Positions 34,056 through 41,300 of a stretch of 64,000 nt of DNA are shown piece by piece. Each line of letters starts with the position of its first letter. The first letter of the stretch is position 1. The notes beneath the pieces were generated by a model. The model saw only the letters and a program-made list of their open reading frames with translations, searched no databases and was not told the origin of the DNA. The position numbers were made by a program, and so were the translations under genes. The DNA is from Thalassobius sp050633445 (GTDB lineage Bacteria > Pseudomonadota > Alphaproteobacteria > Rhodobacterales > Rhodobacteraceae). Location of the stretch: assembly GCA_050633445.1 (NCBI GenBank), contig JBOEGN010000003.1, positions 1 to 64,000 on the forward strand, given 5' to 3'.

Positions 34056-35099
34056 TTAGTCGATGGTCATTGGGAAGAAGACGCCGCCGTCGCTGTAAAG
34101 CGCGTTGATCCCACGTGGCAGGCCATATGGAGACCCTTCACCGATGTTGCGATCATAGATTTCGGCAAAATTGCCTACCTCTTTGATCATATTGTAAGCC
34201 CAGTCGTCAGATAGACCGAGACGCGCACCGTAGCCTGGGGTCACGCCCAGGAACTTTTCGACCGTAGACGAAGGCGGATTGGCGCGGATCTCGTCGACAT
34301 TCGCCGCTGTGATGCCTTCCACTTCGGCGAACCAAAGTGATGACAGCAACCAGTTTTGAACATCGAGCCAATCTGGGTCTCCTTCGGGCACGATAATGCC
34401 TTCGGCCTCGAGAGCGATCACATCTGGCAAAATCGTGTGCGCATCCGCACCATTGGGGGCGTCAACGCGGCCAGCCGCGAGGCTGGGCGCCCATTCGATT
34501 TGCGCATCACAACGACCTTCATAGTAAGAATTTCGCAGCTCATCGCCATTTTCAAAGGTCAAAACCTCGGCATCAATGCTGTTGGTTTCCAAGTATGTCG
34601 CAAGCGCACGCTCAGTTGAGGTGCCAGCCGCAACACAGATGGACCCACCGTCCAGATCGGCGATGCTTTCAGCCCCCAATTCTGTGTGCGCCATAGCCTG
34701 AAACGCACCGATGAAATAGGGACGGCTGTAGGCGAGGTTCAGCTCTGTATCGCGAGACTGGGTCCAGCCAGAGACTTTGATCACCACATCAATGTCGCCA
34801 GATTGCAAGGCAGGCCAGCGCTGCGCCCAAGAAATCGGAATGATTTCCAAATGCCCTTCGGATGTTCCAAAAAGTCCGGCAGCAAGAGCACGACAAAGGT
34901 CAATGTCCACGCCTTTCCAGACGCCTTTATCGTCCACTTCTGCAAAGCCCAAAAAGGAGCCATTGTGACCAGAACACATCAAGCTGCCACGCTCTAGGAC
35001 CGTATTGAGCCGACTTGTGTTTTCTTCTTCAGCGACTGCGGGAACTGCCAGCATTGTCAAAGTTGCCGCGGCCGCAGCAAGTGTTTTTTTTGTGTGCAT
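34056..35099 (-). CDS. aapJ: Periplasmic amino-acid-binding protein (AapJ)
   Basis: 347 residues. The signal peptide is MHTKKTLAAAAATLTMLA with cleavage probably after AVA near residue 23. The family-3 solute-binding fold follows (VLERGSLMCSGHNGSFLGFAE, GVDIDLCRALAAGLFG, GTSTERALATYL). It is the first gene of the transporter operon, with GGAGAG 5 nt before the ATG. It captures amino acids in the periplasm for AapQMP; the exact ligand is unknown. Confidence 0.92.
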   Translation of the reverse strand: MHTKKTLAAAAATLTMLAVPAVAEEENTSRLNTVLERGSLMCSGHNGSFLGFAEVDDKGVWKGVDIDLCRALAAGLFGTSEGHLEIIPISWAQRWPALQSGDIDVVIKVSGWTQSRDTELNLAYSRPYFIGAFQAMAHTELGAESIADLDGGSICVAAGTSTERALATYLETNSIDAEVLTFENGDELRNSYYEGRCDAQIEWAPSLAAGRVDAPNGADAHTILPDVIALEAEGIIVPEGDPDWLDVQNWLLSSLWFAEVEGITAANVDEIRANPPSSTVEKFLGVTPGYGARLGLSDDWAYNMIKEVGNFAEIYDRNIGEGSPYGLPRGINALYSDGGVFFPMTID

Positions 35100-35290
35100 T
35101 TTTCTCTCCTGTTGATGCGACGGTGGACAATCAAAAATGGCCTCTTTGGAGCAAACGGGCTTTCATGTGAGTGTCCCTCGCATTCACGGACGGTATTCGA
35201 AGGAAAATCCCAAAAAAAGCGAAAGTGGCGAACAAAACTTGGAGAAAAACTCACACATAGCGTGAGGTGCGCGAAGGCCGCATCGACCGG

Positions 35291-35677
35291 ATGAGCAATT
35301 CCGGACAGGGCTTTACCCGCGCCGAAACCCGGGTTGCTCTCCAGGCACAGCATGGCAATCTCCTGCAACGGGCCGCCCAGGACGAAGCTGCCTGGCGGCA
35401 GGAATGCGCACGCGGCGGCTGCGGTCCGGTTGCTCGCGAACTGGAGGCCGAATTTCAGCACACACTGACCGAGGCACAGGACGTACTGGAGCGGATTGTC
35501 GACCTGACGGACGCCGACATGGGCGTTTCCGATCTGCTGGCGCGCCTGGTCACCACCTTTGAGGCGCTTGGCCTGTTAGGAGAGGGGCGCGAGATCCTGC
35601 TGCCACTGTTTCTGGCGATCAGCCTGGAATTGGGTGCTCTGTTCGGCCCGGCACTATTGCTGCGGAGACGGAGATAA
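35291..35677 (+). CDS. Hypothetical protein with hydrophobic C-terminus
   Basis: About 128 residues from ATG 35291. The first 90 are charged and helical (QDEAAWRQECARGG, ELEAEFQHTLTEAQDVLE). The last part is a hydrophobic segment (ILLPLFLAISLELGALFG) ending in LLLRRRR, suggesting a membrane anchor with a cytosolic basic end. No family recognised. It may be the 3' part of a longer mobile-element gene, since it stands at the left edge of the accessory patch and lacks a good ribosome-binding site. Confidence 0.5.
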   Translation: MSNSGQGFTRAETRVALQAQHGNLLQRAAQDEAAWRQECARGGCGPVARELEAEFQHTLTEAQDVLERIVDLTDADMGVSDLLARLVTTFEALGLLGEGREILLPLFLAISLELGALFGPALLLRRRR

Positions 35678-35691
35678 GACCTTGTGCTCGG

Positions 35692-35753
35692 CAAGCCGTT
35701 GACCGACCCTGGGGCGTGGCAGGCTTGGGCGTTTCTATTCCAGCCCAAACAGG
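35692..35753 (+). repeat. Diverged 60-bp repeat, copy 1
   Basis: It runs from CAAGCCGTTGACC to TTCCAGCCCAAACAGGC and aligns without gaps over about 60 bases with 37457-37516. Identity is highest in the CCGTTGAC, GGGCGTGG and TTCC-GCCCAAACA blocks. Both copies are on the + strand upstream of small accessory genes and contain a TTGAC word that could be a -35 element. Confidence 0.6.
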
Positions 35754-35833
35754 CCATGAAGCACCGTTGATGCGGCATTGATCTTCCCGGTTCGCCAATG
35801 GCCCCAGTTGGATTTGCGTCCCGGATGCCTCGT

Positions 35834-35854
35834 GTGTTATACTTTGTATAACAC
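35834..35854. promoter_or_regulatory. Palindromic operator of the toxin-antitoxin pair
   Basis: A perfect 9-bp inverted repeat GTGTTATAC-TTT-GTATAACAC. It lies 24 nt before the chosen antitoxin start and includes a TATACT -10-like word. Ribbon-helix-helix antitoxins bind such palindromes to repress their own operon. Confidence 0.75.
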
Positions 35855-35878
35855 CTAACACTCAGGAATATGACATCC

Positions 35879-36148
35879 ATGGCAAACCCGACCGTCGCCC
35901 TTCGCTTGAACGAACAAACTCAGGATCGTCTGAAAGCGCTTGGACAGCGCCGGGATCGCTCTCCGCATTACCTGATGAAAGAAGCGGTGGAGAAATACCT
36001 GGCCGAAGAAGAGGCTGTGGAAGCCGAGCGCGACTTGATGCAGGCGCGTTGGGAAAGGTTTGAACTGACCGGAGAGACCGTCTCGCATGAAGACGTCAAA
36101 TCATGGGCGAAGAACCTGGGCGCGGCATCTGAACAAACGCAGTCCTGA
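35879..36148 (+). CDS. ParD/CopG-type ribbon-helix-helix antitoxin
   Basis: 89 residues from ATG 35879 (AGGA 11 nt upstream; the ATG at 35870 is too close to it). The N-terminal TVALRLNEQTQDRLKALG and SPHYLMKEAVEKYLAEEE form the ribbon-helix-helix. The rest is acidic and helical and should bind the toxin. Its TGA overlaps the toxin ATG by one base (TGATG). The perfect palindrome upstream supports autoregulation. Confidence 0.82.
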   Translation: MANPTVALRLNEQTQDRLKALGQRRDRSPHYLMKEAVEKYLAEEEAVEAERDLMQARWERFELTGETVSHEDVKSWAKNLGAASEQTQS

Positions 36149-36432
36149 TGGCGGATCTGATCTGGTTACCGGAGGCACGGGAAGACCTGCAGCGACTTTT
36201 CGACTTCATCGAGCCGCATTCACCGGACGCCGCGGCACGTGCGGTGAACACTCTGGTGACCAGCGCGGAAACCCTGCGGGATTTCCCGCAGAGGGGCCGG
36301 CCCTGGCAACCAGATCCAGAGTTTCGGGAGCTTTCGGTTGCGTTCGGCGCGCGCGGCTATGTGATCCGCTACCGCGAACATGATGGCCGGGTGGTGATCG
36401 TCCGCGTCTGGCACGCAAGTGAAGAGCGGTAG
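36148..36432 (+). CDS. RelE/ParE-family toxin
   Basis: 94 residues, full length. The ParE fold is visible: LIWLPEAREDLQRLFDFIE, then SAETLRDFPQRGRP with the typical Pro-Arg-Gly, ELSVAFGARGYVIRYR, and the C-terminal VVIVRVWHASEER. ParE toxins poison DNA gyrase, while RelE relatives cut mRNA; the WHA-R ending is shared by both. It is coupled to the antitoxin and appears intact, in contrast to the pair at 13.4-14.0 kb. Confidence 0.85.
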   Translation: MADLIWLPEAREDLQRLFDFIEPHSPDAAARAVNTLVTSAETLRDFPQRGRPWQPDPEFRELSVAFGARGYVIRYREHDGRVVIVRVWHASEER

Positions 36433-36457
36433 CATACGCCACCGCTCAATTGCGCGA

Positions 36458-36700
36458 TCACGCATTGATCATGGACATGAGTGCCCGCACCGATTGCGCG
36501 ACCTGACTGGCGGCCAGGGCTGGCAGGGTCTTGTGTTGCCTGATCTGCATTTTTTGAAGTGCAGCAATCGGGTCTTCGGCGCTGAACGCGGCATGTGCGA
36601 CAAAGCAAAGGGTGGGATCGGGGCCATGCTCGGCAATCTCCATCAGGAGACTTGTTTGAAGCGCATGGATTTTCTCGGAATCGGTCATGTGTTTGGTCAT
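36458..36700 (-). CDS. Hypothetical small protein
   Basis: 80 residues from MTKHMTDSEK (36700); the open frame extends further upstream, so the start is uncertain. It is helical with an Ala/Gln-rich end (ALAASQVAQSVRALMSMINA). It is not recognised. It follows the adenine-type methyltransferase gene with a 35-nt gap and is likely co-transcribed with it. Confidence 0.45.
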   Translation of the reverse strand: MTKHMTDSEKIHALQTSLLMEIAEHGPDPTLCFVAHAAFSAEDPIAALQKMQIRQHKTLPALAASQVAQSVRALMSMINA

Positions 36701-36735
36701 GGTAAGGGAATGAATGGAATTAGGAAAAGACCGGG

Positions 36736-37374
36736 CTAAAGCCGGTCTCTGAACTGTGCGGTTGAAAGCCACCACATTTTCGGTGCGCCCGTGTGGCCAG
36801 GTTTCCAGACGGCCCAGTAGTATTGCTGACGCGCTATACGGACGGTTTTGCAGGTCGGTTTGCCCATCGGCCAGCAGGTCAGGTCATCCAGGATGTAGAT
36901 CGCAGACGGTGGAGTTTTGACGAACTTGGCATGACGGTCGGGATTGGCCAGAGAGCGCAGGTTTAACAGCATCGCCACCGCGCCACCGGTTTTGCCGGCG
37001 TGGATCAGAGCGCGTCGCACGAAAGCATCGCCCAGCCCATGGGTCCCATAAGGCGGGTTGGTGATGATGTGCTTGGCCAGCGGCTTGTCGGACTTCAGAA
37101 AGTCATGCCCACCGGATCCAAAGCCACGGTGCACCAGATCGGTGGATCTGACATTGTAGCCAGCAGCGGTCAATTCGCGTGAGATCGCACCCGCACCATC
37201 GCCACAGGCGCATTCCCAGATTGGTCCGTCAAAGCTCTCAACGGAAAGCAGGGCGCGGGTGGCCTCAGGCGGGGTGGGGTAAAATTCTAACGGGGCACGT
37301 CCAGGGCGAGAGCGGAACGCAGGGCGGGTTTTGGCAGAACTGCCATTACGAGGCCGGGTTGTCAGGGGTGTCAT
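36736..37374 (-). CDS. Phage-type DNA adenine methyltransferase-like protein
   Basis: 212 residues. YPTPPEATRALL opens the fold, WECACGDGAGAISREL is the SAM-binding motif I, and the catalytic motif IV reads TNPPYG, typical of N6-adenine methyltransferases. The C-terminus is aromatic (YYWAVWKPGHTG). Such small solitary methyltransferases are frequent in phages and plasmids, where they modify the element's own DNA. No restriction partner is visible nearby. Confidence 0.75.
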   Translation of the reverse strand: MTPLTTRPRNGSSAKTRPAFRSRPGRAPLEFYPTPPEATRALLSVESFDGPIWECACGDGAGAISRELTAAGYNVRSTDLVHRGFGSGGHDFLKSDKPLAKHIITNPPYGTHGLGDAFVRRALIHAGKTGGAVAMLLNLRSLANPDRHAKFVKTPPSAIYILDDLTCWPMGKPTCKTVRIARQQYYWAVWKPGHTGAPKMWWLSTAQFRDRL

Positions 37375-37456
37375 GTCTGTTTGGGATTATGGATAAGACA
37401 GCACCGACGCACCGCGCCCCAAAAGGACGCTGTCAAAACGGGCAAACGCGGAGCGG

Positions 37457-37516
37457 CAAACCGTTGACAGTGGCCAGGGCGTGGTAGCTTGAGGTGTTTC
37501 TTTTCCGGCCCAAACA
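37457..37516 (+). repeat. Diverged 60-bp repeat, copy 2
   Basis: It reads from CAAACCGTTGACAGTGG to TTTTCCGGCCCAAACATCA and aligns with 35692-35753. Here TTGACA is a perfect -35 word, and TAGCTT stands 15 nt after it. It lies about 95 nt before the DUF3768 gene. It may be a shared promoter or regulatory element of the accessory module. Confidence 0.6.
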
Positions 37517-37609
37517 TCACATGCCCGATACCGGGTATTCAGGCGGTTGTGCAAATGTGGACGGCGATTTGCTCGACCGGTAGGCTTCCCCTGACATTAA
37601 CCCCAAATC

Positions 37610-37981
37610 ATGACTGAAACCCCAGACTGCTATCCGGAAACAGCGGATGAATTGGACACTGAAACTCTGGCGATCCGAACGCTGAACGACCAACTGCGAA
37701 CGACCATGAGTGGTGGTCAGGTGCTGATCACTCCGGGCGTGAATGCGCTGAAAGCCGACACGATGGCGCGGGTCATCCATGCCGTGCGTGGTTTTGAGGA
37801 TTTCAATGAGGACAACGATCCGTACAAAACCCATGAGTTTGGCATGGTCGAAGTGGACGGCAACAAGGTCATGTTCAAAGTGGATTGTTATGACCAGAAC
37901 CTGGAATACGGCTCTCCTGATCCATCTGATCCCAGCGTCACCACGCGCGTGCTGACAATTCTGCGGGCCTCGGAATACTAA
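37610..37981 (+). CDS. DUF3768 domain-containing protein
   Basis: 123 residues of a family common in alphaproteobacterial plasmids and prophages. The signatures are IRTLNDQLRTTMSGGQVLIT, HAVRGFEDFNEDNDPYKTHEFG, VMFKVDCYDQNLEYGSPDPSDP and the C-terminal TRVLTILRASEY. Function unknown. It is the first of a + strand run of accessory genes continuing to 40039. Confidence 0.82.
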   Translation: MTETPDCYPETADELDTETLAIRTLNDQLRTTMSGGQVLITPGVNALKADTMARVIHAVRGFEDFNEDNDPYKTHEFGMVEVDGNKVMFKVDCYDQNLEYGSPDPSDPSVTTRVLTILRASEY

Positions 37982-37993
37982 CCCCCAAACCCC

Positions 37994-38362
37994 ATGGGCC
38001 TTGACCAATACGCCTACACCCGACTGCCGGACCAAAACCCGAAAGACGTTTAGCCAGAATTCATCTGGTGCAAACACGCAAAGCTGCAGGAATTCATGGA
38101 ACAGCTCTTTGAGGTTCGAACCGGGCAGCCTCGGGGCGAGTTGAACTGCGGTGAGTTGGAGTTGCAGGGGGAAGACATCGCCACATGGCAGGCCTTAGTT
38201 GAGCATGCGCGCTTGCCTGAATGTCCGGGTGGTTTCTTTTTCGGACATCAATCGCAGGACGAAAACGCCGCAGACTACAAACAAAAGGATCTCGAGTTCT
38301 GCGCCTGGGCGCGAACCATTTTGCAAACCCGCCAAAAGGTTTTCTATTCCTGCTGGTGGTAG
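37994..38362 (+). pseudogene. MGLDQYA-type hypothetical protein with an internal stop
   Basis: ATG 37994 starts MGLDQYAYTRLPDQNPKDV, then TAG at 38051-38053. The same frame continues PEFIWCKHAKLQEFMEQLFE to CAWARTILQTRQKVFYSCWW and stops at 38362. Proteins starting MGLDQYA with an aromatic Cys-Trp-Trp end are known as phage/plasmid conserved hypotheticals. A single amber codon after residue 19 interrupts it. Reinitiation at 38096 would give a shortened protein. Confidence 0.7.
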
Positions 38363-38386
38363 CTTGCTTTTTCACCCGCTTACCCA

Positions 38387-39302
38387 ATGACAGCCTGGTA
38401 CAAATGAGATCGAGCCCTTCGCCGCCGAATGGTTGCGACAGCTGACCAAGGCCGGACATATCGCGCCGGGCGTGGTCGACACACGCGATATCCGTGACAT
38501 TTCACCCGATGACCTCAAACAATACACCCAACTCCATTTCTTCGCCGGTATCGGCGGCTGGTCCCTTGCCCTGCGGCAAGCTGGCTGGCCCGATGACCGC
38601 CCCGTCTGGACCGGATCCTGCCCCTGCCAGCCTTTCTCAAGCTCTGGTCAGCAGCGTGGCTTTGATGACGACCGCCACCTCTGGCCGGTCTGGTTCAAGC
38701 TCATCAAGGCCTGCCAACCGACAATTCTGTTTGGAGAACAGGTTGCGGCAAAACCTGCGCTCGCGTGGTTCGACCTTGTATCGGCTGACCTGGAAAACAC
38801 AGGTTACATCATCGGGGCGGCAGATCTCTGCGCTGCGAGCCTTGGCGCGCCGCATATCCGACAAAGGCTCTGGTTTGGCGCCGAACTGCACAGGCTGGAG
38901 AACGCCGATGGCGCATGCGTCCCGGACGGGATGCAAGACGTTTGCGCAGTTCCAGAGCCGCCAAAAGATCGGCCGCCAGATCGGTCTGCAGGATCAGATC
39001 GTTCTGGTGGGCTGGGCGACGCCAACAGCGCGCGATCACAAGGACGGTCGCAAGAGCAACGTGCCGATAAACGGCTTGCTCGGACGTCAGGTCTGGATGG
39101 TCACTCCCCATGGAAAGCCCCGGACTGGATCTGATGCCAGGATCATAAATGGCGACCGGTTGAACCCGGACTTTGCCCGCTGGCTGATGGGATACCCACC
39201 CGCGTGGGGCAACTGCGCGCCTACGGCAATGCCATCGTCCCGCAAGTCGCAACCGCTTTCATCCAGGCCTTCGAGGAAAGCCGCCTGACAAAGCAAATCT
39301 AG
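38387..39302 (+). pseudogene. DNA (cytosine-5) methyltransferase, two lesions
   Basis: ATG 38387 gives MTAWYK and a stop. Removing one A would restore NEIEPFAAEWLRQL, the expected N-terminus. The main frame then holds HFFAGIGGWSLALRQAG (motif I), GSCPCQPFS (catalytic Cys, motif IV), LFGEQV (motif VI) and RQRLWF (motif VIII). TGA at 39132-39134 interrupts it. The same frame continues past the stop to GQLRAYGNAIVPQVATAF (motif X) and ends at 39302. The gene is of the phage/plasmid Dcm type and is very recently broken, since everything else is intact. Confidence 0.78.
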
Positions 39303-39319
39303 TCCTTCCCTCAATTCTC

Positions 39320-40039
39320 ATGTCCACCCGCGCCACCATCACCGTTGTCGACGAACACGATAGCTTTGATATCTACCAGCACCATGACGGATATCCAGGC
39401 GGCCCGTATGGCCTTGTCTGCCATATCGCAATGGCCCGTCGTCTGGCCTGGGTTCTGCCCCGTTTCGAAGCGGCGGATTTTGCGGCTGCCATTATCGCCG
39501 TGCTCAAGGGTCGCGGTGGGAGCACCTATCTGACCAAAGAGGCAAAGGCCCACGGCGACCGAACGTTTCACTACCGGGTGGAAGCGGCGCGGGATGATGC
39601 CTCAACACGCGTCCAACTGACAATTACCCAACCAAGCTGGAAACGTGGCAAAACCGACATTGAGGTTTTTACCGGTGACATTCAGGCGGCGGTTCGCAAA
39701 TACAATGCTGCCGCCGAAACAAGCGATCAACCCCGCGAATGGCAGATGCTAGGGGAAATCGAAGGGGCGCTCTGCCGCGCCGAGGAAGAGATCAGTCAAT
39801 GGGTCAAGGGCGCACCAGAGCCGGACACACAGGCCACGCTTGACGATCTCGACGATGCAGGGCGCGCCATGTGCCAGCTGCGTCACCATCTGGAAAAGAC
39901 CGATCCGTGGAGTGCTCTGGGCAAGGCGGAGACAATTCTGGAAACCATACGCAAGGAAACCGACAATCAATCCGGGGGCCTAGCCACCACCGAAGTGCAT
40001 CTCACCATGGAGGCGCATCGGCGGTTTCAGCGGGATTAG
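39320..40039 (+). CDS. Conserved phage/plasmid hypothetical protein
   Basis: 239 residues. The N-terminal half (MSTRATITVVDEHDSFDIYQHHDGYP, shown here in parts: STRATITVVDE and YQHHDGYPGGPYGL) belongs to a conserved accessory family that often stands near Dcm-type methyltransferases. The middle has GRGGSTYLTKEAKAHGDRTFHY. The C-terminal half is acidic and helical. No catalytic motif can be named. It follows the methyltransferase pseudogene by 17 nt. Confidence 0.65.
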   Translation: MSTRATITVVDEHDSFDIYQHHDGYPGGPYGLVCHIAMARRLAWVLPRFEAADFAAAIIAVLKGRGGSTYLTKEAKAHGDRTFHYRVEAARDDASTRVQLTITQPSWKRGKTDIEVFTGDIQAAVRKYNAAAETSDQPREWQMLGEIEGALCRAEEEISQWVKGAPEPDTQATLDDLDDAGRAMCQLRHHLEKTDPWSALGKAETILETIRKETDNQSGGLATTEVHLTMEAHRRFQRD

Positions 40040-40044
40040 AGTGA

Positions 40045-40359
40045 TCACCGCCCACAACACTTTTTGAATTTCTTGCCTGAATTGCATGGGCATTTCTCAT
40101 TGCGGCGTACTTTTGCCCCACCCGTGAATGCCCTGATCGGGCTTCTGTTATGAAGCCCTCTACCTTCAAATGTTACCACCGCTTCCATCCAGTCGGTGAT
40201 CAAGGACCGGTCTGGTGTCTGATCGAGTTTGTCGTAGAGAAACGAGCAAATCTGCTCGACGTTTTGCCAGTTGATGTCGTCATTTCGGGCCAGAAGCCCA
40301 AGCCACCAAAGCCCGTCATGACGCCGATATTCCAACGGGTTAGCGCGCAAAGAGGCCAA
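40045..40359 (-). CDS. SEC-C motif protein, possibly a fragment
   Basis: 104 residues. The C-terminus is a SEC-C zinc-binding motif (NEKCPCNSGKKFKKCCG), as found at the end of SecA and in many small proteins. The first 80 residues (WWLGLLARNDDINWQNVEQI, SLITDWMEAVVTFEG) are not recognised. The start overlaps the end of the hydrolase gene by 20 nt, unusual for an original neighbour. It ends 6 nt from the convergent accessory gene, so the start may have been fused at the element's edge. Confidence 0.55.
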   Translation of the reverse strand: MASLRANPLEYRRHDGLWWLGLLARNDDINWQNVEQICSFLYDKLDQTPDRSLITDWMEAVVTFEGRGLHNRSPIRAFTGGAKVRRNEKCPCNSGKKFKKCCGR

Positions 40360-41179
40360 TCTCGATCAGAAAGGCATCGACCTGACTGGTGAACGCCTTG
40401 TCCAACCCCAACACGGCGTTGATCGAACGATGCGAATAGTCCACCGGGAGCGTCCGTGCCTTGCCGCCGCGCTCTTGCGTAGCGGCCTGAAATTTGCGCG
40501 CCTCGGGGCAGGGTAGTGCGCGGCGGGTCGAACAGACCAGCAACACAGGCGGTGCACCAGCGGTCAGCAAATGCAACGGAGACGCCGCCGCCCAATAGGC
40601 TGGGTCGTCACCAAAGGCATCCTGATACAGGCGCGATCGCGTGTTTTGCATCAACTGCGGGATGTCCAGCGCGGCGGTATCCAGAACGACAGATCCCAAC
40701 CAAGGCTTTGCGCCCTGCATATGGGCCAGGGTTGGATTCGCATTTAGCATGGCCACCAGATGACCGCCTGCCGAATGTCCCATCAAGACAATGTTGTGTT
40801 CCGAGGCGCCCCAACCGTCCGAATGCCGTTGCACAAATGACAGGGCAAGCGCGACGTCATTGGCTTGCTCTACCGGGCCAACCTGGGGCAACAGGCGATA
40901 GTTTACGGCAACGACAATGGTGCCCTGGCTGGTCCAATGCGCAACCTTGTTTTGCCAGACATTCAGGTTGGATTTATCCCCAAAACGCCAGCCGCCGCCA
41001 TGCACCATAACGATCACCGGAGCGTCCAACGGCTGTTCCGGCAGATAGACATCCAGCCTGTGTCGTGGATCCGGTCCATAGGCCACGTCCGGCAGGTTGG
41101 GCGCAGCCAAAGCCAACGTCCCGGCCCATAGCAGGCCCAAAAGGGTCGCCAAGAACCCGATTTGTCGTCGCAATTTCAT
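40340..41179 (-). CDS. Exported alpha/beta hydrolase (esterase/lipase-like)
   Basis: 279 residues from MKLRRQIG (41179). A hydrophobic signal peptide ends near ALAAP. The oxyanion motif HGGGW is near residue 60, the nucleophile elbow GHSAGG near 138, an acid in LLVCSTRRALPCPEA region, and the catalytic His in DYSHRS near 255. This is the hormone-sensitive-lipase/BD-FAE layout. It is probably periplasmic or secreted and cleaves small esters. The C-terminus overlaps the SEC-C gene start. Confidence 0.8.
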   Translation of the reverse strand: MKLRRQIGFLATLLGLLWAGTLALAAPNLPDVAYGPDPRHRLDVYLPEQPLDAPVIVMVHGGGWRFGDKSNLNVWQNKVAHWTSQGTIVVAVNYRLLPQVGPVEQANDVALALSFVQRHSDGWGASEHNIVLMGHSAGGHLVAMLNANPTLAHMQGAKPWLGSVVLDTAALDIPQLMQNTRSRLYQDAFGDDPAYWAAASPLHLLTAGAPPVLLVCSTRRALPCPEARKFQAATQERGGKARTLPVDYSHRSINAVLGLDKAFTSQVDAFLIEIGLFAR

Positions 41180-41300
41180 TATGTCTCCTGCAGGAATCCC
41201 CATCCTTGCGGTGACACCACCTATTGCGGATAATTTATGTCAAAATTTGGACAAAGGGCAGGGCCACGCGGCCCCACCCCTGAAAATCATGGCGAAATGA

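Noticed and set aside
38494..39288. Long open frame (264 codons) in another frame across the cytosine methyltransferase gene
   Set aside because: The motifs I, IV, VI, VIII and X all lie in the frame starting near 38387/38433. The other frame is a long overlapping frame that often appears in such genes.
41204..41300. GC-rich hairpin after prfC as a terminator
   Set aside because: The GGGCC/GGCCC arms are short and the following T run is weak.
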